From: Schistocephalus solidus
Lineage: Eukaryota > Platyhelminthes > Cestoda > Diphyllobothriidea > Diphyllobothriidae
DNA: 64,000 nt
Direction of reading: 5' to 3'
NCBI GenBank assembly: GCA_017591395.1
Contig: WEDG01001288.1
Location: forward strand, 124,001 to 188,000
Within the stretch, counting starts at the first letter, position 1; every line of letters begins with the position of its first letter. This document shows positions 32,021 through 43,870 of this stretch, one piece after another. The notes under the pieces are model-generated. The model was not told the origin of the DNA, did no database searches, and saw nothing but the letters and a program-made list of their open reading frames with translations. The translations under genes and the position numbers were made by a program.

Positions 32021-35000
32021 TTCTGTGGACACGTCCCACGATCGTCGATAGCTTCAAATCTGTGCAGACAAACCTCGTTTTTCTGCTCTGACGTCGCCAT
32101 TTCCATCATGCGGTCGCTTAACCAATCAGCAGCCTGCCTTTCTCTGATTGGTTTAAACTTCAAAGTAAGCCTGTAGACAGCGTAGGCGGATTTAAGATCA
32201 ATAGCACTTGCATCGTTTTGCGTCTGACGCTAGCGGTCTGACTCTACTTGGCCGGTATGGAACATCCCAGCTTATCTTGGATAAGTCGGCCGATTAGGCA
32301 GGGCTGAAAGGTGGGGCCATACGAGCGGATATCACAGGCTCTAATGGTGACAGAAAGGCTCCCTTAGTATGATTTTTCCGGCATATGCGCGAATTCAATT
32401 TTTAATTGATTAAGCCAGCTGGAGACTGTTTTGAATCCAAGAGGTCAACGATAATTTTTTAGCCTGGAAGTTTTCCTGCTTTGCTGGGCCTTGAGTAGGG
32501 TTCAACCTGATACGTTAAAAGAACCAAACGGTTTTGCAAAAAAGCTAAATGTTCATAGGTTCATCGCCTCAATTATTCAAAATGCTATGGAAACGTATCG
32601 GGATTGGTTTTCCCTGTTGGCCAAAAATTGAGGCCCCCATGAATCTTGCCAAGGTGGGGCAGACGAATAATAACGTATTTTTTTGACTCACCTCTATATC
32701 TAAACCCAATGCCGAAGGAATCGCACAGTGAGTTACTTTCTGGGCGGCCTTTCGTAGCTCGAAGTATTCGTATGTCGTTATTCAACATTATTTAAGGTGC
32801 AACTATACTGAATTCCAACTTGAATCCATAAATAATCATAATATTAACTGAAGACAAATGTTTTCCTATCTCAAAACTTACTTACAATGCATACATCCTC
32901 TTCGTTCGTATGTCTGAAAGTTTGGAATTGGCGGAGTGTATGCATATGGAAACCAAGAGAATAAGTTAACTTCTCAATGTTGAACAGACCCACGCGTCTG
33001 CCTCTTGACAGCTCAAACTCGTCTTTGCATGCTATCAATAACATATCACGTTGTTATTATTTGGTAATGTTCTATAAGAGTGAACCTGGATTTTGAAAGC
33101 ACCTTTAGTCCTATTGTTAATCAGGCCATCTCTGACATGTTCGGTTTGACTGAGGTCATGAGACCTAGTTGGCCATTAAAGCCTTTGATTTTACGAGTCT
33201 TTTAAATTCTGAAGGCCGCAGCATCGATCAGCAGGTAAATTTTTATATTGGAGAATCGATATGGGTAGACCTGACAGTAGTGGGAGCAGATGCGGTCACC
33301 GTAGATCCATACGCCAAAACCCACTAAAATTCTCACCAGGCGAAGCAATATTGTGCATACCTGAGCTTCCCAAACAAGGATCGGACCTCTGTCACCTTCT
33401 GCAATTGGAATGCTCTTCTTACAAGTACTGATTCACCTCTCAGCCTCAAGTCCGGCTCACCCATCAATCCTTTCCAGTAGTTACTCGGTTCAAATCAATT
33501 CATGCATTTGCGGGGAATGGCACCTACACCGTCACATTTCCTAATTCAAACGGGCTCGGGGTTTCCATTCAACCACAGTAAACAGTGTGGTATTGCTGAC
33601 TTCAAGCCTTATCGCTTCAAGACCCTTTCCATAGAAGCATGAAAACTTAAAATTCGTTTTTCCGCTGTGAAACGGTAGAGCGAAAAAAACCGATTACAGT
33701 TCACACATCTTAATAGCCTCCTGCGATCGTGCACTGTCCTGTCCGAGTGACGGCAAACCGACCATAACATAGCAGTGGTTCTGGGTACAGCCATGCATTC
33801 AACTATCAAATATTTTGGATTGCCTGCCCTCCACGTCGTCTTCCATTTCGTTTCTCTGCGGCAAAGTAAAACTTGGATAGACCATGCAGTAGGCCCGATA
33901 AGTCATCTCAAACGCGCTGAAAATGCTCTCCTAATTTATAGGACATGAGTACATTTGGAGATCCAGATAGATAACTGGGGGAGAGGGGTCATCATTTAGC
34001 CGACTGCCAATCACAATTGCAGAGCAGTTTATAAAAACAAGCCATGAGGGGTGTGGCTCATAAGCAAACCCCACACTTTCCAGCGTCTCCAATGTGTTTT
34101 CCGGTAACTGAGCACTCCAGATTTTCAAAGTTTAATTTATTCATCTCTCATGGAATAAAAAAGTTTGGCGCATGTGAAAGAACATTTCCGTCAGCCAGAT
34201 TGCCCACCGGAAATTTATTCTATATGGAGAACCTTGATATCATTTCTGCGGTACTTGGGACAAAACATTTTGAAAACACCAACACATAATGATCTGTCAC
34301 GAATTTAAATTCAACCTCTTTATAGCATATTATCAGTAAGTCTGCACCTCCAAAAAGAGGATTTATCCTGCCCGGGCATTACGGTATGTTTTCTGCATCA
34401 GATCAGTTTTTGGGGCAAATTTTTCCCTAATTTTTCCAATACCTCATGAGCTTTTTTGGCCTGATTTAAGTTTCCAAATTTGCTAAAATCACTCCAAATA
34501 TACCGATGATTTGGTGCTACACTGCGTCATTCAGCTAGGAAAACAGATATGTCGCTAACAGTAGGCAGTGCTTGCGAATGCATATATTTGAGCACGTGGA
34601 TAGGTTACTTCCAGCAGCTCCAAAATATTTCAGCCGAATGACTTGAAAACGTGGTCACTCGAGTAAGAGGGAGACTGCTCTTTGAATCTACCACAAAGGG
34701 AGCAATAGGAGCCCTTAAAACTGAAACCCGCACGGAAGGCATCGGACATTATTTAATCAGTACTTTCGTGCGTCAAAACTAATGGTTTCACATGTTCAAT
34801 AAAACTTGGCAGTTGACTTTGATATTTCAAGTTCAGGAGGAGAATACTCTCAAGTCAGTGTAAATGGTTTTTGTCTGTATGGGTTCTTGTCCTCCACATC
34901 GTAGTGGCGATTTTCATTCTTGTATTTAGTAATCATAGCATTTTGTCGATCTCACGTAGAGATATACTATTTGTGAACGGCTAAAAGATCAAAAAGCCTG

Positions 35001-35159
35001 TTAATCAACCTCTAACTTCGTATATTTCCTCCCAGTAATTACAAGCATGGTTTCTTAAAGTAAATTAGTTACTTGTCAGGAGCTTTTATCTTCTCATCAT
35101 CCCTCCTATTTCGGTATCCGTCCTCTAACTCCTTCTATCATCTCTCGGCTTCCCCACCC
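32021..35159. other. No confident gene (5' flank of the kinase gene and beyond)
   Basis: Short ORFs only. On the minus strand a short open stretch ends at a strong donor-like GTGAGT (exon edge 32692) and reads YFELRKAAQKVTHCAIPSA and LGLDIE, but no acceptor or second exon is seen, so it is not called. The rest (33.0-35.1 kb) is AT-rich and unassigned. Confidence 0.5.
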
Positions 35160-35203
35160 TCCTCATCCTCCTCCTCCTCCTTCTTCTTCTTCTCCTTCTC
35201 CTT

Positions 35204-35244
<41 letters not shown>

Positions 35245-35255
35245 GCTACTAATAC

Positions 35256-35325
<70 letters not shown>

Positions 35326-35362
35326 CGTAGTAGTAGTAGCAGTAGTAGTAGTAGTAGTACTC
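35160..35362. repeat. Compound trinucleotide microsatellite with an inverted centre (TCC/TTC, then ACT, then AGT)
   Basis: TCC and TTC runs (35160-35205) pass into about 50 bp of ACT repeats, then about 100 bp of AGT repeats to 35362. ACT and AGT are reverse complements, so the array can form a long hairpin. The tyrosine-rich ORF through it (35255-35521, minus) is an artefact of the repeat. Confidence 0.95.
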
Positions 35363-36635
35363 TTTCCTGCTCCTTCGCACTATGCCTTCTATTCTGCCCT
35401 CTTTAATCAGGGAACGAATGGGGACCCACTGATGAGCCGGACCCCTCGCAACTGTGTCAATCAGCAACAGAATACTGGTGGAGCAGGTGTCCGGGCTTTT
35501 AGCTATTACCTGTGTTGTCAATATGGTTCCATTGGTAACCCCATATATATACTACTGGCTGCCTATTGAAAGTTTCATAGATATTATGGGATTAACTCGC
35601 AGTGGCTAACAAAAGCCGACTCAAACATTTATATCAACTTTTAATCTACGCTTATAAACCTTTAAGTAGACTGATTTTCTCCAAGTTAGCAATTGATTTT
35701 TCAGGAAATTAAAAACCAGCAATTTCTACTTTTTCTTCCTTTTCCTTTATATGCTCTGTTTTCTTGTGCATCCTTCCAAATTTTTTGACTCCTTCCTTCT
35801 CATTCCCCTGTTAACAAGCAATAGTCCTCACAATTAGTCCACTTTTACCCACGCATCCCACCTTACTTTAATCGCCGAACCATCGATCGCTGCCCGGATC
35901 TCTCTCAGGCTCACAGCAGTCACGAGATAATTTTTGGCATACTTGCATCTCCAGAGTACTTTGATTTGGTTGCTATTTTATTTACTTCTCGCTCGTGTAG
36001 ACAACACCTGTACTACTGCCAACATTGCCACACGCCAATATACCGTGGTACCGTTGGTGCGTACGTGTGCCCTCGCTCCGCGTATGCGTCAATCGTTTTG
36101 GCATCCGGCCAAAATATCCTACGCGTGCGCGCGCGTCGGGCGGTTGATCTGCATCTGCGTGTGCCGTGCGCGCACGCAGGTACACATGCCAATATGCAGC
36201 TGCTGTGGGATCACTTCGTTGAACGTAACTCACGCTAGCTTGGGGCGAGATCAGGCTGGTTCACCAAGGATGCTCGTCAAACTCGGCGTGGCAGATAAAT
36301 ATGCTCAAAGTGCACGGGGTTTAGACGCCAGCTCTTCAGCTACCCCTATTCACGCACACCCCGCTTGTGTGAAAGGACGAACATATTAGCTCACATGTTC
36401 TCTACCTCGTACCTCATCGTCTTATAAATCTACTGGTCCAAGGAGAATTTTTCGGATGTACACTTATGCTAGTCAACTGGTCTTCTGAGTCTTGAAGATC
36501 GCCGATCGCGTTAGTAGCGCTAGCTGTGGGTGAAACTAGGAAGGAAAACTAGGCGACAAAGCTATGACTTGCATATCCATTTTACAATATTTTCCGAATT
36601 TTGAGGTAGCAGGTTGTTCTGTTTTCTAGTATATA
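35363..36635. other. No gene recognised
   Basis: A 151-codon frame at 35934-36389 opens with TTG rather than ATG. It has a hydrophobic start (LIWLLFYLLLA) but no homology that I recognise, and is overlapped by open frames on both strands in a GC-richer stretch. I treat it as chance. Confidence 0.4.
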
Positions 36636-36972
36636 TATATAATGCAAAGGTATGTTGCTAAGGGTGCAACAGTCAAGACGCAGACAGCTATTTTACGGTC
36701 GTTACCGATCATCAGTACGTCATATGCCTTGTACAGTGAGGTACATAAACAAAACAAACAAGTGCGTAACACTCACTGATGTGGTTAGGATCTCACTCGA
36801 TCCCATTTTGTCCGCCCGCCCGCCAGCTAGCTACTGGCGATAAACGAACGTTGTGTCATAGGACACATACCGCATATAATGCACAGATATGTTGCTAAGG
36901 GTGCAACAGGAAAAATGGGATCGAGTGAGATCCTAACCATATCAGTGAGTGCTACGCACTTGTTTGACTTAT
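36636..36972. repeat. Mixed direct and inverted repeat cluster
   Basis: A direct pair TATGTTGCTAAGGGTGCAAC occurs at about 36651 and 36888. An inverted pair of about 50 bp (GTTAGGATCTCACTCGATCC at about 36783, its complement GGATCGAGTGAGATCCTAAC at about 36918) lies between and after them. Flanks contain TA-rich runs. Looks like nested insertion or template switching of a small repeat. Confidence 0.8.
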
Positions 36973-36974
36973 AT

Positions 36975-37226
36975 AGAGCGTAAGACTTCTGCCCAACAGG
37001 TCACGAGTTCGAGCGTTGGGCGCCGCCGAACCTGGGGTTGGGTATGGCTGGCTGATGACGGCTAATAAGCCAGAAATGGCCAGTCCAGTCTCTCTTGTCT
37101 TTGTCGGTCATGTTATTCTGCCTATATCCTTAGCTGCCTTGCGGCTGCTGGCGGGGTTTGAGAGATATCCCCAAGGCACAGCGGGACGAGTGAGTCATGT
37201 AACCGATCGCTGAGCACCTACTTACC

Positions 37227-37232
<6 letters not shown>
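36975..37232 (+). mobile_element. SINE-H copy 5 (almost one unit, best-kept hammerhead-like core)
   Basis: Begins inside the tRNA-like part (GACTTCTGCCCAACAGGTCA, B-box-like GGTCACGAGTTCGAGC at 36999). It then has the core GGTATGGCTGG / CTGATGA (37052-37058) / stem GGCT-AATA-AGCC / GAAA (37073-37076), the GTCTTTGTCGGTCATG segment, GCGGCTGCTGGCGGGG, the GCGGGACGAGTGAGTC hairpin and CGATCGCTGAGC. It ends at the TA microsatellite at 37231. Compared with copy 4 it is circularly permuted. Confidence 0.8.

Positions 37233-37281
<49 letters not shown>
37231..37281. repeat. TA dinucleotide microsatellite
   Basis: About 50 bp of pure TA directly abutting the end of SINE-H copy 5. TA runs also adjoin other SINE-H and Penelope-like copies here. 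Confidence 0.97.
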
Positions 37282-37283
<2 letters not shown>

Positions 37284-37371
37284 GAATAAATTGGAATACG
37301 GGCGTCCAAAGAAGTATAATTCGACGTAAAGGAGTTCTTTGGGAAACAATGAGTAACTTTATTATGTAAAT

Positions 37372-38530
37372 TTTCGACGCTGGTTCCCCAGGTCGTCGTC
37401 AGCTTTGTGGTAAATGTGCAAAAAGACAGTTAAAATTTAAAACATGTCGGAAAATCGATATTGCTGAATCAGTCCTGCCAATAACTGTCATTGTTGATGA
37501 ACATCTCAATATGATTGGCTACCGCCTTTTCCACTTGTCTTTGAGATTATTGTACACGGCATCCAATTCGATGTGCCGATTAATGCACGAGTAATCAGAA
37601 TGAATGGCCTCTAAGAATTCCCGGTCGTAATATGTATTACCTTGGTGCATAATTCTGTGAATATGCGCATTGCTGATAGAAGAGAACAGGTGAGTTTCAC
37701 TTAGCAGTTCAGAGCAGAAATAAGAGGAGATCACTGGAACATGGTATTTATTGGCCTGAAGTTTCGGATTCTCTATCGAACCCAATATCAGAGACAGTTG
37801 CACAAAACGGTGATAGATACACAATGTACTTAGTGGCCACGTGATCACATGTGTACTAAAATTAGTAGCACTAGCGATCACCGCTTGGGGTCGTAATTGA
37901 TGCGATGGTGGTTTGCCCGTCCGCTTCCGAGTCGTTATGGCCGTGATTTCATCATACATGTTGATTTTGGGCGTGATAATGAGAGGGCAATTTGGTTCAA
38001 TGTCATTGGCGGTGTTGGTCACCCATGTCCTCCTCACTTAATCCGTTCCCCTGCTCAGGCGATGCCTCAACACAGAAGATGGAAATGGGAGTTCAGTGCG
38101 CTTGTTAATGGACTGTGGGCCTGAGAACCATGATTCGAGCAACTCACGGCTAAAGCGGCTATCAACTCTTGCGGGGATTTCGGCCTCACCAACGTTTAAC
38201 ATATGGCTGGGTCCCGTCGAGTGAGCTGCAACCTGAGAACCAGCTTTTTCCTCCTCCTCCTCCTCCTCCCCCTCATCACAACCACAGCTGCGTGCTCGGC
38301 CATTCGCGTCTGGAGTAATCTCCCGGTTTCTCCGACGTAATTGCTTTGTCCACAACTGCACCAGATCCGGTAAATGACGTCAGACGTTTCCTGCAATGGC
38401 AGTGGATCTTTAGGCCCCTTGTGCATCTATTACCCTTTTCTACAACCGTTTCTGTTGCTGGGTTCTGGAGAGAAGCCAAAACGTCAGGCCAACGTCAATA
38501 CGTCTTCTCAGTGGCTTGCTAAAACCACAC
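37372..38530 (-). mobile_element. Penelope-like element fragments (GIY-YIG endonuclease end), two joined C-termini
   Basis: Minus strand from 38530: a GIY-YIG nuclease domain with IYRIWCSCGQSNYVGETGR and LLQTRMAEHAA (about 38390-38290). A (TCC)n expansion follows (poly-Glu in translation, about 38250-38275). After a frame change comes the C-terminal block GPSHMLNVGEAEIPARVDSR and RELLESWFSGPQSIN (about 38220-38085). Further on (37680-37519) is a second C-terminal block of the same kind, REFLEAIHSDYSCINRHIEL. An FB-H-type end (37753-37795) is inserted between. No RT part is seen. The GIY-YIG plus this C-terminal signature is typical of Penelope-like retroelements; the copy is dead. Confidence 0.8.
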
Positions 38531-38714
38531 TCGTAAAAACTACTTAAGTAGTACATACTGATTTCGGTTGTCCTTATATATTTGCATATATTTTATAGAG
38601 AACGTGAGCAAAAACTATTCTTTTTGTGCCCATTTGACATTCAAACACACCTTCTCAGAAGAAGGACATATTCCGGTTTTAAAAAAGCTTTCTGGTTGAG
38701 GGTGACTTGTATAA

Positions 38715-39053
38715 CCCTTCTAAACAGGACATGAGAACGGTAGCTACCCTCAATACAGGTGTCTTTGCGCCAAACTTCAGGGAAATATGGTTAGGTTTAT
38801 GAGTAGGTCTACTTATAGGATTGTTTTTAAAGTTGGAGGTAAGGTCAGCGTTAAGGTAAGTTAGCGTTAATTTAAGGGTTAAGTTTGGGGTTAACTGTAG
38901 AGTTGGGTTCAAGATTAGCGCTACGGTTTGGCTTTACGTTTGGGCTACTGTTAGGGTTAGGACACGAGAATATGTAACCTTTCTGGAATTATGAGCAGGG
39001 CAAACTTTAGGAATTGGACCTAGCGTGTCTACTCCCGTGTCCTGTTTAGGGGG
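38715..39053. mobile_element. TIR element M-T copy 1 (CTAAACAGGAC ends, telomere-like core)
   Basis: Ends are inverted: CCCTTCTAAACAGGACATGA at the left, GTGTCCTGTTTAGGGGG at the right. The core is full of degenerate GGTTAAG, GTTAGGGTTAGG units with a CACGAGAATATGTAACC segment. No ORF of note. The sister copy at 53842-54118 has better ends. Confidence 0.75.
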
Positions 39054-40984
39054 CCATCTAAGTACTCCTTATCCGTTTCGAATCATTCCGAGTCTGATCT
39101 TCCGTTTCTATTATACAAACTGTAAGGAAAAGCATGCATTCTTCTATTCCATTAAGAAGAGATCATGTGGTGGTCATCCATTTTTGCAATGAATACGGAG
39201 AAGATTCTATAGTGCTCCTTAGGCTCCTAAGGCTGTCTGAAATTCGCAAAAGGGGCTCTGAAAACTGCAAGTATAAAGGCATTTGCATGAAGACGTGCCA
39301 AGGAAAATTGCTAGGAGTGAGCGGGAAGGAATAAAGCAAAATGAGGCCTCATAACTACAATAATGTACCCGCTTTCAACTGCCTGAAACCACGATGGATT
39401 GAAGTAGTCTCGTACTTTTTTTAAAGCAGACGCATGCCATCGAAATAATTTTCACAACAGCCCAATGCTTCCTGTAAACAGTGGTGGAACTGATTTTGTG
39501 GAGACCTTCAGAGCTAGGATTTTAACGGGAACGCTGTTTATTAGGCAGCTTGCCTAATCCTCTCCGGCGGATCACATGTAGGACCTTTGCGGCACCCTCC
39601 TGGTCTCCAGCTTTCCTCCAGAAGAAGTTTTTATCTTTTTAGGACTAAGTATTCGTAAAATCTTTTCGAGTCTGCAAAACTGTGGTAAAATAACCAGAAA
39701 ATCGTGTTTTTTTGGAGATCAAATGGGATAATAAGCGTGATTCCAATTTGACTACGAACAGTTCGTTCACAACCGACAGGGAGTGTGTTCATGATCAGTG
39801 ACCAGCAGAGCCTAAGTTCGAACCTTGAGTCTGATATACTCGTCATCGGTTTAGTGGCGACCGAAGACAAGAAAAAGGCCAGAAAATAGCACTTAAATTA
39901 AGAACATAAACTGGAGGTTTAGTGGGCGTGTGGTAGTCTTGTGCTATAATTTATTCATACCCAACTTTTTATAGCAATTAATGTTTGTTGAAGTTGATGT
40001 TTATTAACAATTACGCGGTTAACCCATCGACTGGTGTGAGTTTAGGTTGCAGTAAATGACTTTTCGTCCATTGCCTTTGTTCTCAATAGGCGTCTTCAAC
40101 AGCTAGATGTTTTCTGGCGTGGCAGTTGGGTTTGGCTAATTTTTACTTGCTATTAGCGTGGGATCGGATTATCGATTGTGGTAATTCGGTAAAGGGCCTG
40201 TAACTTTTTGCGGTTTATCTACTTAGGGAGTTCGTCCGTCCGTTGATTAAGCGACGTTCGAAAGTTTGTCCAGAAGACCTTCCACATGAACCTTGGTCTC
40301 CTTTTGTCGGACCATCCGCGACAGAAAAATTGACACAATTGGGAATTTTAATAATTATCTACCAATAAACCTTCTTCACTATTAACTATTACACTACTTA
40401 CTCGGTAATTTTGCAACCTGGTAGGTATTTGCCTGTTTTCTATCCCCAGCATCGATGAGAATTCACGTAGCACAGACGATAGCAATAAACTATAGTGCTA
40501 CTTTACTAACCCAACAACGAATGCTAACCGTAACGAATACAATGGATAGGGCTAGGTTTAAGGTTGGGGTTTCGCGTCATGCTTAGGTTAAGAAAGACGT
40601 GCAATATGGTCCAGTTAACTACTAAAAAACCAGCAAACTGTTTTCGAGGACGGCGTGCATACCAATTTCTTTTCATTACCAACGCGATACCGCACTATAC
40701 CGTCCTTTAAACTGCCCTACGTCCACGGTCACAGCTCCCATATTACACGCCTACCTATCGATTATCTTCATTAGTACACTAGCTAGTTGCTGGTTGGTAG
40801 AGTCGCACAACCATTCGTTGCCTAGACGATACTGGCCATTATCAGCTATGGCACGGGAATACGTAGCTTCCTATTACAGGCAGCCCTGTGTTACATTCAG
40901 TGGGGGTTAAGGCACAGGAATGGGTACCCCTGCATGGCCGCCTGCAGTAAGGTAGGTACTTATTACCATGTCCAACCCAGTAAT
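39054..40984. other. No gene recognised
   Basis: AT-rich, short ORFs only. At about 40515-40570 there is a short degenerate copy of the AACGAATGCTAACC repeat seen at 7.36 and 11.66 kb. Confidence 0.55.
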
Positions 40985-41215
40985 ACCTCAGCGCATGTGT
41001 GGTGGCACGCTTAGGGGCGGCTCTGGCCGTGACGGCCACATGCGCCCTCTCCCGCCTCCGGTCTTCTTGAATTGGTCATGACACCGGGCTCAGGTGGGGG
41101 GAGAAGTTCGATAGATTTGGCGCAAGCCTACTCTTACTATAATATAACTCACGCGCAAGTGAACGCCCCTGCACCACCAGGCTCTGGGGCATACAGTGGA
41201 CCTCGTCGGACTATC
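40985..41215 (+). repeat. R1 repeat copy
   Basis: Contains GTGGTGGCACGCTTAGGGGC (41000), GCCTCCGGTCTTCTTGA (about 41055), TGACACCGGGCTCAGGTGGG (about 41079) and TCACGCGCAAGTGAACGCCC (about 41149) in the R1 order. The 170-codon minus-strand frame over this and the next 400 bp is not a recognisable protein. Confidence 0.75.
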
Positions 41216-43377
41216 GCAGCAGGCTAAGTTGATAGGGGAGGCCCTGGCCGCTACGATCTTCTGGCACGGTTCCGAAGAAGGAGATAAGAAGTGGGGCGTC
41301 ACTTGGGAGTATAGTTTATTCTGTACAGAACTATCGCAGAAGGGGTCGGAGGAAGTTGGCTGCCAAACAAGGGCATGTCCAGCCGCCGCGTCTGCGACGT
41401 CCTCCGGTGTGTGTGTGAGACCGTGCGGTCGATACAGGGCATCCAGCGCGGTTAGGTGTGTGTCAGCCTTGAAGATGATTGGCCGGTGAGGACAGCCAAG
41501 GTTGTCGAGGCCAAGACAGCCACTGGTGCGCACGTGCATGTATACGCGAGAGGTTCGGCGTTCAGCATGGACACAGCGTGGGGTCACTGTCGACTCCCTC
41601 ATGGAAATCCCAGTAGGGCTTCATGCTAAGGAAAGCTGTCACACTCCAGTCTTTTCATGTCCACTGTCTTTCCGCGGAAGGGAAGGGCCAATTAAACCCG
41701 TATAAGGATGCGAGCACAATTGCTGACGCATCGTGAAAACCGTTCACTCCGCATTAACCCGGGGGGTTTCAATCATCGGAAAAAAGGGAAAAGGCAATAC
41801 GACCGTAGCGTGAAGGAGCCATTGCAGCGTGACTGTCAATCCAGAAGATAGATGGCAAATCCATGTCACGATTTTTAGAGCATAATGACAGCTTTTAACA
41901 CTTAATTGCAATATTTGAGGGTAAAATGAGCGTGAGCTCTTGCACCTCCTATCGGGAGTGGACAAAGTCCTTCGAAAAGCCACAATATCTAAAAAAATGT
42001 TAAGCATGAATGTCCAGACAAGAGCTGCCTTTTTAACCGTTCATTCTCCTTTTGGAACACTGATCTATCAAGGTTACTTTTTGAAGCTCACCACTAGTGG
42101 TATAATCACAACAGCTGTAGACAAGGTAATCTGTGGTTTGACGATCTAGCAGATAAGAAGAACTTCCACACATCAAGCCTTCTACGTCGAACGCGAGAGT
42201 TTTACAAATCACTCTGGAGGTTGGTTGTGGTAGCAAATGCACAGAATTGGAAAAGTCCGGGCTGTAATGCAATTCGTCTGCAATGCAGAAGGCTCGTAGA
42301 AGATGTCTGTGTATTCGAACCTCACCCGCAGGAAGGATGTTTAGATATGTGCGGTGGTGGCTTACGAAATTAAGACCGATGACCCCTAGCCATCTTGATG
42401 GCCATTCTATGAACGCTTTTGAGACAGCTATAACCCTGAGTTAACCAAAGTCTCCACGCGTTTATGGCTTACCCACAATTTGGCCTTACCAACGTTACGA
42501 AGATCTGGTGGAAGGGGTGTTAATCAAACTTCACAAAGGCTTTCTTGTTGGCCCGTGCCTTTGGCCACATTTGAACAACGAGTGGGCCGCTTTAAGGAGC
42601 CTGGCATCAACACACTTATTGTGAGGCTGGTTCGGTGAGTATATAGGGTTTCCTATCTGCGGATCCGGCTACTTTTCATAACCCCAGTAAAGCAAATTCA
42701 CTGGCGCTGAATTACAGATGCCAAAGATATGGTCATTCCTCAGAACAATCTACTTTGTAACAATGCATATATTCGCCTACAGCCCTACGAATGACATTCC
42801 AAATATTAATCGTGTACGCAAACATTGTTGGTTCGCTTACAAAATTGCCTTTTCATGGGAGAGATAGTGGTGATTCCGTCGATGCAGAATCAGATCGCTC
42901 CTGACCTATGAAAACCACCTGGAAACACTGGCGAGGTTTGAATAAGCATACTGAAAGACTTCAGTTGGCCTATGCCACGGCAACTTGAATCCCTAGTTTA
43001 GTTAATCTCCCACACTTCATCCCCGTCCTCGGGGATGCTGAGGCGTCATTCAGGTTGATGTGCATCCGTTACGATGTGCCCGAGCCCCGTGTAAACGCCT
43101 GGATGGCCCCAACGTCGCTGGAGTGAGGGTAGGCCGACAGACAGTGAGCAACCATTTGCTAACCGTTCCGAAACAAAGAACGAGGCGGGCTAGATGAAAC
43201 GATGACTCACCAACCCCACGCAGACCGTTGGCGCGCGTGTCTAGCGGCGGTTTTCGTGCGTCACCTGTGGTGAGCCGAAATGTTCACCTCGCGATACAAC
43301 TTCGTTCCGACAATTTCTGGAAAGTTTTGGAGCAAAAGTCCACTTACACACACCCCAAGGACAAAATCATGAGTAGG
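41216..43377. other. No gene recognised
   Basis: No domain or splice structure that I can support. Frames at 41.2-41.7 kb open on both strands in a GC-richer stretch. Confidence 0.5.
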
Positions 43378-43580
43378 CGGAGGTGGAGGTGGAGTTTGAG
43401 GCGGAGGTGGAGTTGGAGGCGGAGGCGGAGGCGGAGGCGGAGGCGGAGGAGGAGGAGGAGGAGGAGGGAGGAGGAGGAAGAGGAGGAGGAGGAGGAGGCG
43501 GAGGCGGAGGCGGAGGAGGAAGAGGAGGAGGAGGAGGAGGAGGAGGAGGAGGAGGAGGAGGAGGAGGAGGAGGAGGAAGG
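43378..43580 (+). repeat. GGA/GGC-rich purine microsatellite
   Basis: About 200 bp of GGAGGC, GGAGGT and pure GGA units. One strand is almost all purine, so it can form triplex or G-quadruplex structures. The long poly-Glu, poly-Gly and poly-Leu/Pro frames on both strands are repeat artefacts. Confidence 0.96.
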
Positions 43581-43689
43581 AAAGGTCTAATTTTGGCTGT
43601 GACAACTGAGACCAATTTCACATAGAAGCGAAGAGGCGAGTTCAAGGAAAAAGACACGAAAAAAGAAACACGATAGCTGGAACCAGAGC

Positions 43690-43870
43690 CTATTTTAGTC
43701 ACTTCTCACTTGAATCCGAAACGTCAGAGCCAGGGCATTGGAGTGTGTAGCTGTTGCAGCATTTATTTATTTACTCTTATCTGACTCTGTCTCTGAGTAT
43801 GGATCCGAGCGAGAATCCCAAACATTAGGCTGATAGAGCTCTTGTCGCAGCGATCTTGTCTCCGTCTTGC
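43690..43870. repeat. FB-H-type ends, degenerate pair
   Basis: AATCCGAAACGTCAGAGCC at about 43713 and a second end at 43793-43832 (CTGAGTATGGATCCGAGCGAGAATCCCAAACATTAGG in part), preceded by TCTGACTCTGTCT and followed by CTTGTCGCAGCGATCTTG. Both lie on the plus strand. The helix-II-like stem GGATCC/GAATCC is retained. Confidence 0.6.

Noticed and set aside
35934..36389. A secreted or membrane protein of 151 residues with a hydrophobic start
   Set aside because: It starts at TTG, has no ATG context, no recognised domain, and is overlapped by open frames on the other strand.
37372..37403. Hammerhead-like CTGACGACGACCTGGGGAAC on the minus strand
   Set aside because: The helix II pairing needs bulges, and no helix I partner is found next to it. 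Kept only as a weak resemblance.
41090..41602. A 170-codon minus-strand gene
   Set aside because: Its 3' part lies over an R1 repeat, no domain is seen, and the opposite strand is equally open.
43228..43702. Long poly-Glu, poly-Gly, poly-Leu and poly-Pro frames on both strands
   Set aside because: All are translations of the GGA/GGC microsatellite.
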